From an uncultured Clostridia bacterium (GTDB taxonomy: Bacteria; Bacillota; Clostridia; UBA1381): a stretch of DNA of 64,000 nt. A model generated the notes under the pieces. It was not told the origin of the DNA. It was given only the letters and a program-made list of their open reading frames with translations, and searched no databases. Below are positions 1-8,442 of this stretch, piece after piece; the stretch's first letter is position 1, and the number at the start of each line of letters is the position of its first letter. The position numbers and the translations under genes were made by a program. The DNA is taken from contig CAKSPW010000003.1 in the NCBI GenBank assembly GCA_934486495.1, positions 3,121 to 67,120 of the forward strand. The letters run 5' to 3'.

Positions 1-942
1 AAACTTCATAGAGCTTCGGAACGGATTTATGCACAGCATAATTTTCTTCTTGATACATTCTCTAACCTTTTCGTTTATTAAAATGTTTAGCACCTCATTA
101 TCGGTGTAATCATCGCTTATATGCTCCGCATACAGTTTTTTAAGCTCGTTTGAAACGTTCTGCATCGCATTTGCATCCGTTTTTGAAAGAGCCTCGAGAG
201 TATTTATGTATTCCTTAAAATCATGTTTGAGCATTCTCATTTCCTGACAGTTTCTGTCGATAAGCTCGAGTTGCTTATGCGTCGGCGTATTTTCCTCGCT
301 TTCGGCACGGAGCGTGTCGAGCTCATGCTTGCTTTTGCAGAATAAATCGTTAAGAGAGAAAATAGTTATATTTACAATGAATATGAAAATGCTTGAAAAT
401 ATAAAAATTCCGTAACTGAGCTTGCTGTCTGTTATCAAAATAAGAAATATAAGACTCAGTATCGGCAAAATAATCATAATAGGAATACTTTGCGTAAGAT
501 ATTGTTTTCCGTTTGTGATAAATTTTTTTAATACGAATACGCCAAGCAGGAAAAGAATTTTACTCGTAACCGTCAGCGTAAGCGATTGCTGAGGCGTAAT
601 TACGACCGTTTCGGTAAGCGTTAGGTTTATATTCATAAGCCACAAAACGGCATATTCGCTCAAGACCGACCAAATGTCCAAAATTGTACACTGCAAAAAT
701 GCATTTGCGAAATTAACCTCAAAGCATCTGTAAAGAAAAAGTAAATTTATAACCAAAAAAGCCGTAATTGAACCGATTATATTGCCGATTCCGGCAACAA
801 AAAGAATAATCAGATATCCAACTAAGGCATATGTATTTCTAACTGAAGATGATTTTCGCAAAGGAAAGCTGGTTGTAAATAAAAAATAGGTGGGGATAAA
901 TTCAAACAATACCCCCAAAAGTAACCCCAAATCGAATCTCAT
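1..942 (-). CDS. Sensor histidine kinase, AgrC/GHKL type (partial)
   Basis: The frame reads from ATG at 942 to the left edge with no stop, so the C-terminal ATPase domain lies outside the window. The first ~200 residues are strongly hydrophobic with five or six likely membrane helices, as in AgrC-like sensors. A linker then leads to an H-box, MRMLKHDFKEYINTLEAL, with the phospho-accepting His near residue 240. The start overlaps the regulator's stop in an ATGA arrangement, so the two are translationally coupled. Kinases of this family usually sense peptides or envelope signals; the ligand here is unknown. Confidence 0.85.
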   Translation of the reverse strand, partial: MRFDLGLLLGVLFEFIPTYFLFTTSFPLRKSSSVRNTYALVGYLIILFVAGIGNIIGSITAFLVINLLFLYRCFEVNFANAFLQCTILDIWSVLSEYAVLWLMNINLTLTETVVITPQQSLTLTVTSKILFLLGVFVLKKFITNGKQYLTQSIPIMIILPILSLIFLILITDSKLSYGIFIFSSIFIFIVNITIFSLNDLFCKSKHELDTLRAESEENTPTHKQLELIDRNCQEMRMLKHDFKEYINTLEALSKTDANAMQNVSNELKKLYAEHISDDYTDNEVLNILINEKVRECIKKKIMLCINPFRSSMKF

Positions 943-1649
943 ACCATACCTCCGGCCCACGCAACAAAGCGTTTGTCAAACTCTGCGGTACAGCGTCTTG
1001 ACAGAATTATGCTTTCGTCCTTTACGCCGAAGCATTTAACTCCGAATTTATCAAAGCCTGCAACATAGGCAAGATTAACCATATAGCTTGCGTGAGTCTT
1101 TACAAAGTTTTTATTTTTAAGCTTTTCGTAAAAATGCTTGAATCTTTCGTTTGTTCTGATTTTACCACTCGTGGTTATAACGTAAGTTTTTCTGTCTTTG
1201 GTATATATGAAAATTATATTCTTTATCAAAAAAGTATACTTATTGCCTTTATCGTCCGCAATATTAATACACGATTTTTTCTCTTCCATGCGTGCGAGCG
1301 CGCTGTCAATTCCGTCGGAAAGCCGATGCTCGTCGATAGGCTTTGTCCAAAATCTGAATGCGTCACTGTCAAGGGCATTATCCATGTATACATTATGATT
1401 TGTAACAAAAAACACAAAGCAGTTCGGATGTTTTGTATGTATTCGTTTTGCAAATTCCATTCCGCTCATTTCCGGCATTTCCACATCAACAAAAATAAAA
1501 TCGTAATATTTTTTAGCATCAAGCAGTTTTTGCGGAGAAGAGTACTGATGAACTGTGCATAAAATATCTTTTTCGCCAAATACTTTGCGAATCATTGAAG
1601 CTTGAGCATTTAGAGTTTTTGCATTATCATCACATACGGCAGCCAACAT
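939..1649 (-). CDS. LytTR-family response regulator
   Basis: A 236-residue protein with an N-terminal receiver (acidic pair D7/D8, phospho-acceptor D55 in FVDVEMPEMSG, conserved Lys in FWTKPID). Its C-terminal LytTR DNA-binding domain covers about residues 130-232 and includes the FVKTHASYMVN and ILSRR blocks. It is the partner of the overlapping kinase. A GGGTGAAA ribosome-binding site precedes ATG. Two identical 13-bp sites lie upstream of its promoter and may be its own binding sites. Confidence 0.9.
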   Translation of the reverse strand: MLAAVCDDNAKTLNAQASMIRKVFGEKDILCTVHQYSSPQKLLDAKKYYDFIFVDVEMPEMSGMEFAKRIHTKHPNCFVFFVTNHNVYMDNALDSDAFRFWTKPIDEHRLSDGIDSALARMEEKKSCINIADDKGNKYTFLIKNIIFIYTKDRKTYVITTSGKIRTNERFKHFYEKLKNKNFVKTHASYMVNLAYVAGFDKFGVKCFGVKDESIILSRRCTAEFDKRFVAWAGGMV

Positions 1650-1701
1650 TTTATTTCACCCATTGCATAAAATCTTTTTAGTCCAAGTAAGACTTATTAT
1701 G

Positions 1702-1730
1702 ATTATATCACATTTGAAAGTGACTGTCAA
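1702..1730 (-). promoter_or_regulatory. Promoter of the LytTR two-component operon
   Basis: On the minus strand, TTGACA (1725-1730) and TATAAT (1702-1707) are separated by exactly 17 bp. It lies about 55 bp upstream of the regulator start. The -35 hexamer is overlapped by a 13-bp direct-repeat copy. Confidence 0.85.
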
Positions 1731-1800
1731 CGATTTCTTAAAAAGATATCATGACCGCCTTCAAGATTATCTAATATGACGAAAAAACAACGATTTCTTA
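1728..1800 (-). repeat. Pair of identical 13-bp direct repeats, candidate regulator sites
   Basis: The minus-strand sequence TAAGAAATCGTTG occurs at 1728-1740, touching the -35 box, and again at 1788-1800, 60 bp further upstream. Position at the promoter and helical phasing near six turns suit an activator site pair. The core ATCGTTG only partly matches the published LytTR consensus, so self-regulation is an inference. Confidence 0.55.
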
Positions 1801-1928
1801 TTTTATTCGACAAATTTCACAAGTAAAAACTTATAGCAATAACGATTAAAGGTGATTAGTGGTATAATAATACATCAGATAATAATGTTCAATTTGTCAT
1901 ATTGCACTACTTGGCGGTATTTACCGGC
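1801..1928. other. AT-rich spacer, no gene seen
   Basis: This is part of the 334-bp gap between the two-component operon and rpsT. No open frame or RNA gene was recognised; a TATAAT at 1863-1868 has no convincing -35 box. Confidence 0.5.
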
Positions 1929-1962
1929 AAAAAAAAGGAGCTGCACATTGCAACACCTTTTT
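1929..1962 (-). terminator. rpsT terminator
   Basis: Read on the minus strand, AAAGG and GTTGCA pair with TGCAGC and CCTTT around an ATG loop, with one internal T/T mismatch, followed by a T-run. It lies 22 bp downstream of the rpsT stop. Confidence 0.8.
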
Positions 1963-1983
1963 AATAATTTACACTTTAACTTC

Positions 1984-2247
1984 TTACGAAAGCTTTGCAA
2001 GCATAAGAGAAAGCTGTGACTTCTTTCTTGCAGCCTTGTTCTTATGAAGAATACCGCGGCATACACCCTTATCGAGCTTCTTTGCAGCCTCATTGTAAAG
2101 AACCTTTGCTTCTTCTGCATTGCCTGCTTCAACAGCTGCTTCGAACTTCTTTATAGCTGTCTTAAGAGCTGTCTTGTGCTGTGTGTTAATAAGAGTCTTC
2201 TTCTCTATAACCTTAACACGCTTTTTTGCTGACTTAATGTTAGGCAT
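1984..2247 (-). CDS. rpsT: 30S ribosomal protein S20
   Basis: An 87-residue basic protein, the family's normal length, beginning [17 protein letters not shown], the S20 signature. It binds 16S rRNA in the small subunit. ATG at 2247 is chosen because a GGAGGTGG ribosome-binding site sits 7 bp upstream; a longer in-frame extension to 2316 is hydrophobic and not conserved. It is a single-gene unit with its own terminator. Confidence 0.97.
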   Translation of the reverse strand: MPNIKSAKKRVKVIEKKTLINTQHKTALKTAIKKFEAAVEAGNAEEAKVLYNEAAKKLDKGVCRGILHKNKAARKKSQLSLMLAKLS

Positions 2248-2521
2248 TAAAATCCACCTCCGAAAATTTAATATATAATACCCTACTATCATAACATATA
2301 TTATAAAAAAAAGCAAGAGATTTTTAAATATTTTTTTAAAATTGCTGTATTATTTGTATTTTTGCACCCATTTTTAGTATATTTTTAATAGCCAAACAAA
2401 TAATCAAGCATAAATTCTGCTTTTTGAGGCCTTTACAAACCAAATGAAGCTTATGTTTTGTATTGTAAAATCGTATTTTTCATGGAATTGTTACAAAAAC
2501 CATAAATTTTTCTATTATGTC

Positions 2522-2550
2522 TTGACAAAAGCAAAAAAAGGTGATATAAT
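2522..2550 (+). promoter_or_regulatory. Consensus promoter upstream of tRNA-Leu
   Basis: TTGACA (2522-2527), a 17-bp spacer and TATAAT (2545-2550). It directly abuts a truncated gene that lacks a start codon. The next intact gene on this strand is tRNA-Leu 280 bp on, which has no clear promoter closer to it. Confidence 0.75.
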
Positions 2551-2751
2551 AGGCAAGTATCTTGTTTTGGTGCTTTAGATGAATTGTTAATCGGATTCGG
2601 ATATATTCGCACGGAACAAGATGTTGTTTCTAAAATGAATATAGCATTGAAAGAAACCTTAGAAACAAAATATTGGATTAAGCTTTTAAAGACAACCGGA
2701 TTTCTTTCCGAGAAAGAAAGTTCTTTACTTTTAGCTAATTGTGTTGAATAG
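2551..2751 (+). pseudogene. Remnant of a four-helix-bundle (S23/Avd-like) protein
   Basis: The frame ending at TAG 2749-2751 reads DELLIGFGYIRTEQD, then SKMNIALKETLETKYWIKLL, then TTGFLSEKESSLLLANCVE. This is the second half of the four-helix-bundle family encoded in 23S rRNA intervening sequences and diversity-generating loci. The first helices and start codon are missing; the frame is open only back to 2545, inside the promoter. I read it as a dead 5'-truncated gene, possibly now part of the tRNA leader. Confidence 0.65.
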
Positions 2752-2831
2752 GAAAAATTGTTAGTAAGCATTATAAAATCATCAAAACAGTAATTTTACA
2801 TTTCCCATTTTCAACCTTCAATTTAATACAT

Positions 2832-2915
2832 GCGCCTGTGGCGGAATTGGCAGACGCGCCAGACTTAGGATCTGGTGTCCCCGACGTGAAGGTTCAAGTC
2901 CTTTCAGGCGCACCA
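2832..2915 (+). tRNA. tRNA-Leu (UAG)
   Basis: The acceptor arms GCGCCTG and CAGGCGC pair, and the anticodon stem CCAGA/TCTGG encloses the loop CTTAGGA with anticodon TAG. A long variable arm and GGTTCAAGTCC T-arm are present, and the 3' CCA is encoded. All are class II tRNA-Leu features. Confidence 0.97.
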
Positions 2916-2916
2916 C

Positions 2917-2954
2917 GTTAGAGCAAGCAATATATCGCTTGCTCTAATTTTTTA
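2917..2954 (+). terminator. tRNA-Leu terminator
   Basis: TTAGAGCAAGC pairs with GCTTGCTCTAA around an AATATATC loop and is followed by a T6 run. Confidence 0.9.
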
Positions 2955-3076
2955 TAAAACACGCAAAAATCGCGTATTTTAGTAATGATATAAAAAATTA
3001 TGTACAATTAAGGACTTTGGCATCTGTTTTAGCGGCAGATGCTTTTTCATGCCCGCATTTAAGGAGTTGATGCAAT

Positions 3077-3244
3077 ATGGGTATTTTGCAAGGGCTATTC
3101 CGTTAAAGGTATAAACTCCAAAAGAGAACCGCAGGCTCCGGTTACGGTTTTTTCTTCGGAGGAACAACTTCCGGAAAAGCGGTAACCGAACGGGGTGGCA
3201 TGCGGATGACGGCAGTGTATATTAGACGGCTGTTATCTGTTTGA
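3077..3244 (+). pseudogene. Remnant of an HK97-type phage portal protein gene
   Basis: After an AAGGAG site, ATG at 3077 reads MGILQGLFR, then an in-frame TAA, then in the same frame TAGSGYGFFFGGTTSGKAVT, ERGGMRMTAVYI and a TGA at 3242. This is the conserved N-terminus of HK97-family portal proteins, which thread DNA through the capsid vertex. The remaining ~350 residues are gone. With the adjacent tRNA-Leu this suggests the scar of a former prophage. A hairpin (GGCATCTG/CAGATGCT, T5) lies just upstream at about 3018-3047. Confidence 0.65.
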
Positions 3245-3321
3245 ATTTGTTAAGCCGTTCAAATTATACCCGTGTCAATGATGATATTAAGTTATAAATC
3301 AACAATTTTTCGCAGTCTCAC

Positions 3322-3350
3322 TTGAATTTGCCCTTTAAGTTTGATATAAT
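3322..3350 (+). promoter_or_regulatory. Promoter of the DMT/ABC exporter operon
   Basis: TTGAAT, 17 bp, TATAAT; ATG of the first gene follows 33 bp after the -10 box. Confidence 0.75.
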
Positions 3351-3382
3351 GATTAGGCAAAATATTATGAAACGGTGATAAA

Positions 3383-4291
3383 ATGAACATTTATAAAAAA
3401 ACCTGTGTCTATTCGCTTTTGGCGATTTTTTGTTGCTTTTTGTGGGGCAGTGCGTTTGCGACGATAAAGGTCGGCTACGAGCTTTTTAGAATTGAGGGGA
3501 CGGGGTCGCAAATCCTGTTTGCCGGGATGAGATTTGTGCTTGCGGGTGTGTATGTTATAGCCGCACTGTGCGTAAAAAACAAACGACTTGTGTATCCTAA
3601 GTTTAAATCGCTCGGCATGGTATGCAAAATATCCTTGTGCCAGACGTTTTTGCAGTATATTTTCTTCTATGTGGGGCTTGCCGGGACGACAGCTGTTAAA
3701 GCGTCGCTTCTTGACGGCGCAAGTGTTTTCTTTGCGATAATCATATCTTCCGTCATATTCCGCATGGAAAAGCTGACGGTAAGAAAAATAACGGCGTGTA
3801 TTGTCGGCTTTGCCGGGATATTTCTTATAAATATAAACGGCTTGTCACCGGATATTAATTCGGGCGATATAATGCTGCTTATTTCTTCTGTTGCATATGC
3901 ATCGTCGTCGGTGCTTATAAAGAGGTATTCTCAAAGCGAGGACCCTGTTATAATCAGCGGTTATCAGTTTGTTATAGGCGGAGTTTTGCTGTGCGCTGTC
4001 GGTCTTATGCTCGGTGGAGAAGTAAATACGGTAACGTTTAAAGGCATACTTATTCTGATGTATCTTGCGTTTATATCGGCAGCCGCATATTCGATTTGGG
4101 GTATTCTTTTAAAATACAATCCCGTGTCAAAAATATCGGTGTTCAGCTTTACGATACAGATTTTCGGAGTTGTTATATCAAGAATTGTTTTGGCTGAGGA
4201 CATAACGGCGTCAATATTTACATATATCGCTTCGCTTGTTCTCATTTGCGGCGGAATATATATTCTGAACAGAAAAGCAGAGGATGATTAA
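3383..4291 (+). CDS. EamA/DMT-family transporter
   Basis: A 302-residue, very hydrophobic protein with about ten predicted membrane helices and the internal duplication of EamA proteins; FLWGSAFATIKVGYELF near the N-terminus is the usual first-helix pattern. The family moves small metabolites or drugs across the inner membrane; the substrate is not predictable. Its stop codon abuts the start of the next gene, so it is first in an operon with the ABC exporter. The ribosome-binding site (GGTGAT) is weak. Confidence 0.85.
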   Translation: MNIYKKTCVYSLLAIFCCFLWGSAFATIKVGYELFRIEGTGSQILFAGMRFVLAGVYVIAALCVKNKRLVYPKFKSLGMVCKISLCQTFLQYIFFYVGLAGTTAVKASLLDGASVFFAIIISSVIFRMEKLTVRKITACIVGFAGIFLININGLSPDINSGDIMLLISSVAYASSSVLIKRYSQSEDPVIISGYQFVIGGVLLCAVGLMLGGEVNTVTFKGILILMYLAFISAAAYSIWGILLKYNPVSKISVFSFTIQIFGVVISRIVLAEDITASIFTYIASLVLICGGIYILNRKAEDD

Positions 4292-6013
4292 ATGAAATAT
4301 CTTATTCCTTATTTAAAAAAATATAAGCTTGAGAGTATTCTGGCACCGCTTTTTAAAATGCTTGAGGCTTCATTTGACCTTATAGTGCCCGTCGTGGTGG
4401 CGCAGATAATAAATATCGGAATAGCAAACAATGACGTAAAATACATTGCTGAGAGATTTTTAATTCTTATTCTTATGGCTGTGTTCGGACTGTTATGCAG
4501 TACGGTTGCGCAGTATTTTGCGGCAAAGGCGGCGGTAGGAACGGCGGCGTCTTTGAGATACAGACTGCTTGAGCATATACAAACGCTTTCATATAAGGAG
4601 CTTGACAATATCGGCTTATCTTCGCTTATAACACGCATGACTTCCGATATAAATCAGGTTCAAAACGGAATTAATATGTTTTTGCGGCTTTTTCTTCGAA
4701 GCCCGTTTATAGTTTTCGGCGCAATGATTATGGCGTTTACTATAAATTTTAAAGCGGCGCTTATTTTTGCGGCGGCAATACCGATACTTTTTGTGATAGT
4801 GTTCGGAATAATGTTTATAACAAAGCCGATGTACAAAAAAAGTCAGTCGCAGCTTGATAAGGTCACATCATCAACGAGAGAAAATTTGACGGGTGTGCGT
4901 GTGGTCCGTGCTTTTTCTAAGGAAAAGGACGAATATAAGCATTTTTCGGAAATTAACGGAATGCTTGAGAAAATACAGCTCGGCGCGGGAAGAATAAGTG
5001 CAATGCTCAATCCGCTTACTTATGTTGTAATTAACGGCGGAATAATTCTTATTTTGTGGCTCGGCGCAAAAAGCGTAAACGGCGGTCTTATTCTGTCGGG
5101 AGATATAATTGCGCTTGTAAACTATATATCGCAGATATTAACGGAGCTTGTAAAGCTTGCAAATTTGATTGTTCTTTTAAGCCGTGCTGTTGTAAGCATG
5201 GGCAGAGTCGGCGGAATTTTGGATATTGAAGGTTCAATGACGTTCGGAAACGTAAAGTCGGGAAACGATACGAAAGAAAAGGTCAGATTTGAAAATGTAA
5301 GTTTAAAATATTCCGAGGGTGCGGATGAGGCACTGAGCAACATAAGCTTTACCGCAGAAAAAGGTCAAACAATCGGCATAATCGGTTCTACGGGCAGCGG
5401 TAAGACATCGCTTGTGAATCTTATTCCGAGATTTTATGACGCAACGGGCGGAACGGTTTATATTGACGGAGTGCCGATTAAGTCGTGGGATAAATCAGCG
5501 CTTAAGGAAAAAACGGCGGTTGTTGCTCAAAAGGTACAGCTGTTTTCGGGAACGGTAAGAAGCAATCTTTTATTCGGCAAATCCGATGCGACAGATGAGC
5601 AAATGTATGCGGCGCTCGAAAGAGCACAGGCTCTGGAGTTTGTAAAAAGCAAGGACGGCGTGCTTGACGCCAAGGTTGAACAGGGCGGCCGCAATTTCTC
5701 CGGAGGTCAAAGACAGCGGCTTTCAATTGCAAGAGCCGTTATAAAAAATCCCGAAATTCTTATTCTTGACGACAGCTCCTCGGCGCTCGATTATGCAACC
5801 GATGCCGCACTTCGCCGTGAGATTAAAAAGCTTTCGGAGGATATGACGGTGTTTATCGTAAGCCAAAGAACGTCATCAATAGCTCATGCAGACAAAATAC
5901 TTGTTCTTGACGACGGCTGTTTGTCGGGGGTGGGCACGCATGACGAGCTTCTGAAAAACTGTGCCGTATACAGAGAAATACATGAAAGCACATCAAAAAA
6001 GGAGCGCGGGTAG
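4292..6013 (+). CDS. ABC exporter half-transporter with non-canonical Walker B
   Basis: A 573-residue membrane-ATPase fusion: six-helix exporter domain (about 15-300) and nucleotide-binding domain (about 330-565). Walker A GSTGSGKT is at 365-372 and the signature FSGGQ at 469-473. Walker B ends LILDD (D493-D494), so the catalytic Glu is replaced by Asp. That substitution marks the degenerate-site subunit of heterodimeric exporters such as BmrC/BmrD or TM287/288. The neighbouring subunit supplies a matching imperfect signature, so the two almost certainly form one transporter, probably for drugs or lipophilic compounds. Confidence 0.92.
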   Translation: MKYLIPYLKKYKLESILAPLFKMLEASFDLIVPVVVAQIINIGIANNDVKYIAERFLILILMAVFGLLCSTVAQYFAAKAAVGTAASLRYRLLEHIQTLSYKELDNIGLSSLITRMTSDINQVQNGINMFLRLFLRSPFIVFGAMIMAFTINFKAALIFAAAIPILFVIVFGIMFITKPMYKKSQSQLDKVTSSTRENLTGVRVVRAFSKEKDEYKHFSEINGMLEKIQLGAGRISAMLNPLTYVVINGGIILILWLGAKSVNGGLILSGDIIALVNYISQILTELVKLANLIVLLSRAVVSMGRVGGILDIEGSMTFGNVKSGNDTKEKVRFENVSLKYSEGADEALSNISFTAEKGQTIGIIGSTGSGKTSLVNLIPRFYDATGGTVYIDGVPIKSWDKSALKEKTAVVAQKVQLFSGTVRSNLLFGKSDATDEQMYAALERAQALEFVKSKDGVLDAKVEQGGRNFSGGQRQRLSIARAVIKNPEILILDDSSSALDYATDAALRREIKKLSEDMTVFIVSQRTSSIAHADKILVLDDGCLSGVGTHDELLKNCAVYREIHESTSKKERG

Positions 6014-6014
6014 A

Positions 6015-7748
6015 ATGAAAAAAAATCAAATCGGACGAATAATGTCATATATTAAGCCGTATGGTTTTTTGACGGCAGTAAGCTTTGTAAGCGCCGCTGT
6101 TTCGGCGTGTATCGGGCTTTTAATACCGATTTTCAGCGGCCGTGCGATAGACGGCATGATAGGAAAAGGAAAAGTTGATTTTGCCGTTGTTGCAAAATAC
6201 GGCATATATATCGCAGTTGCCGCAGGTATCGGCGCAGTGCTTCAGCAGGTTATGGCAATGTGTAATAATAAAATCACATACGGAATTGCAAAACGACTCA
6301 GAAACGAGGCAACCGAAAAGATTCATCGCTTACCGCTTTCATATCTCGATTCACATCCGTCAGGCGACATATTAAGCCGTATTATAACCGATATAGATAC
6401 TTTTTCAGACGGTATGCTTATGGGATTATCTCAGTTGTTTACAGGCGTTATAACGATTGTCGGAACACTTTCGGTTATGTTTTTCTATAACACGCCAATA
6501 ACCGTTATAGTGTTTGTTCTTACACCGCTTTCGCTGTTTGTTGCCTCTTTTATTTCAAAGAAAACGAGAAGGTATTTTACCGAACAGGCACAGGTGCGAG
6601 GCGAGGAAACGGCGCTTATTAACGAGATTATAGACGGTCAAAAGGTTATTTACGCTTTTTCACATGAAAGAAAAGCTCTTGAGGAATTCGGCGATGTAAA
6701 CGATCGACTTAAAAAAGCGTCGTTTAGCGCAACGTTTTATTCAAGCCTTGCAAATCCGAGCACACGTCTTGTAAATAATATAGTATATGCCGGGGTAACT
6801 CTTGCAAGTGCGCTGTTTTCGGTCGGCGGCGGAATTACAATCGGTCAGTTGAGCGTATTTTTAAGCTATGCAAGCCAATATGCAAAGCCGTTTAACGAAA
6901 TAAGCGGAGTAATAACAGAGCTTCAAAATGCGTTTGCGTCGGTTGGCAGGGTATTTGAGCTGCTGGATGAAACGGAAGAAACACCGGATTCGGAAGATGC
7001 CCGAACGCTTGAAAATGCAGGGAGTGTTTCGCTTAGGAACGTATCGTTCGGATATACGCCCGAGAAAATACTGCTTAAGAATATAACTCTTGATGTAAAG
7101 CGCGGACAGCGTGTGGCAATAGTCGGCCCGACAGGCTGCGGAAAGACAACGCTTATTAATCTTCTTATGAGATTTTATCATGTCGGCGGCGGAGAAATTT
7201 GTGTGGACGGCATAAACATAGAAAACGTGACAAAAGACTCGCTTCGCCGCAGCTATGGTATGGTGCTTCAGGATACATGGCTGAAAAATGCAACCGTTAA
7301 GGAAAATATCGCCTACGGAAACCCGGGCGCAACCGATGAGGAAATAATAAATGCCGCAAAAGCCGCATATGCTGACTCTTTTATCCGCCGCCTGCCGAAC
7401 GGATACGACACTGTAATTAACGAAAACGGTGACGGAATATCACTCGGACAAAAACAGCTTTTGTGCATAGCGAGGGCAATGCTTTGTTTGCCGCCGATGC
7501 TTATTCTCGATGAGGCAACATCATCAATAGATACGAGAACGGAAATAAAAATACAGTCGGCTTTTTCCGATATGATGAACGGAAGAACAAGCTTTATAGT
7601 CGCACACAGACTGTCTACAATAATGGGTGCGGATATAATTTTGGTTATGAAGGACGGAAATATAATCGAAAAAGGCACACATGACGAGCTTCTTGAAAAG
7701 AACGGATTTTATGCCGAGCTGTATAACAGTCAGTTTTCTGCTGCATGA
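6015..7748 (+). CDS. ABC exporter half-transporter, catalytic partner
   Basis: A 577-residue half-transporter with six membrane helices (about 20-310) and an ATPase domain. Walker A GPTGCGKT is at 371-378 and Walker B LILDEATSS has the catalytic Glu at 500. The signature is SLGQKQ (476-481) rather than SGGQ. In a heterodimer this imperfect signature faces the partner's Asp-containing Walker B, giving one inactive and one active ATP site. The start at 6015 follows GGAG by 10 bp and comes one base after the upstream stop; an in-frame ATG at 5961 would overlap the partner by 53 bp and has no ribosome-binding site. Confidence 0.92.
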   Translation: MKKNQIGRIMSYIKPYGFLTAVSFVSAAVSACIGLLIPIFSGRAIDGMIGKGKVDFAVVAKYGIYIAVAAGIGAVLQQVMAMCNNKITYGIAKRLRNEATEKIHRLPLSYLDSHPSGDILSRIITDIDTFSDGMLMGLSQLFTGVITIVGTLSVMFFYNTPITVIVFVLTPLSLFVASFISKKTRRYFTEQAQVRGEETALINEIIDGQKVIYAFSHERKALEEFGDVNDRLKKASFSATFYSSLANPSTRLVNNIVYAGVTLASALFSVGGGITIGQLSVFLSYASQYAKPFNEISGVITELQNAFASVGRVFELLDETEETPDSEDARTLENAGSVSLRNVSFGYTPEKILLKNITLDVKRGQRVAIVGPTGCGKTTLINLLMRFYHVGGGEICVDGINIENVTKDSLRRSYGMVLQDTWLKNATVKENIAYGNPGATDEEIINAAKAAYADSFIRRLPNGYDTVINENGDGISLGQKQLLCIARAMLCLPPMLILDEATSSIDTRTEIKIQSAFSDMMNGRTSFIVAHRLSTIMGADIILVMKDGNIIEKGTHDELLEKNGFYAELYNSQFSAA

Positions 7749-7874
7749 TAAAATCGGAAAACAAGGCTCTGCCGAAGTACTGATGTTTGGCATTGTGTTA
7801 TGAGGCGGAAAGAAATTGCGTGATTATCCGACGGCGGTAAACGAAATTTGAAACCGAAAAATTGATAATAATAC

Positions 7875-7903
7875 TTGACAAATCCATAAAACTATGCTAC
7901 AAT
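7875..7903 (+). promoter_or_regulatory. tRNA-Gly promoter
   Basis: TTGACA, 17-bp spacer, TACAAT; the tRNA begins 13 bp after the -10 box. Confidence 0.85.
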
Positions 7904-7915
7904 ATATAGGTAATT

Positions 7916-7989
7916 GCGAGCATAGTTTAGTGGTAAAACATGAGCTTCCCAAGCTTAGGTTGAGGGTTCGATTCCCTTTGCTCGCTCCA
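7916..7989 (+). tRNA. tRNA-Gly (CCC)
   Basis: Acceptor arms GCGAGCA and TGCTCGC pair; the anticodon loop TTCCCAA gives anticodon CCC; the T-arm carries GGTTCGATTCC; discriminator T is followed by encoded CCA. Confidence 0.95.
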
Positions 7990-7995
7990 ATCAAA

Positions 7996-8038
7996 ACACC
8001 GCATAAATACTTGCAATTCAAGTGTTTATGCGGTGTTT
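7996..8038 (+). terminator. tRNA-Gly terminator
   Basis: A long hairpin: ACACCGCATAAATACTTG pairs with CAAGTGTTTATGCGGTGT around AATT, with one mismatch, followed by TTTCTTTG. Confidence 0.85.
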
Positions 8039-8364
8039 CTTTGTCTTTATTTCCCGACAGTTCACCCGAAATGCCCCGAAAGCACATAAAAAAGTTGTCA
8101 GAAAAAGAGCGGCATATTTCAGCCGCCCTTATTTTACTCAAATCGTCCGGTTGCAAATTGTTCATACTGATATGAGTAGATGTTTTGTATTGCTGCGCTG
8201 CATTTGCTTTTTTTTGCGCGATTTTGTCGGAGAAGCGGCTGCGGTGCAAAAGGTGCTGACGGCGAGGATTTACATATAATTCCTCTAAATATCTGTATAT
8301 AGGAAAATATGTACAAAAAAATATAGTGTTCGTTGCAAATTCCTATTTATATTTGATTATTCCA
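8039..8364. other. Intergenic, one small hairpin
   Basis: A second hairpin, GCGGC/GCCGC, lies at about 8112-8129 and is followed by a T-rich stretch. No supported gene was found; frames here overlap the tRNA terminator or lack ribosome-binding sites. Confidence 0.5.
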
Positions 8365-8393
8365 TTGACAATTTTAAAAAAAATAATTATACT
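8365..8393 (+). promoter_or_regulatory. Promoter of the sugar importer operon
   Basis: TTGACA (8365-8370), 17-bp A/T spacer, TATACT (8388-8393), 50 bp before the first importer gene. Confidence 0.85.
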
Positions 8394-8442
8394 AAACTCG
8401 TAAGAAATTAAAATGAATAAAGCTGTCGAGGAGGAAGGAATA

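Noticed and set aside
1092..1562. Long open frame opposite the LytTR regulator
   Set aside because: It is antisense to a clear gene, has no ribosome-binding site and its product is low-complexity.
7824..8249. Minus-strand frame across tRNA-Gly
   Set aside because: It overlaps the tRNA and its terminator, so it cannot be a real gene.
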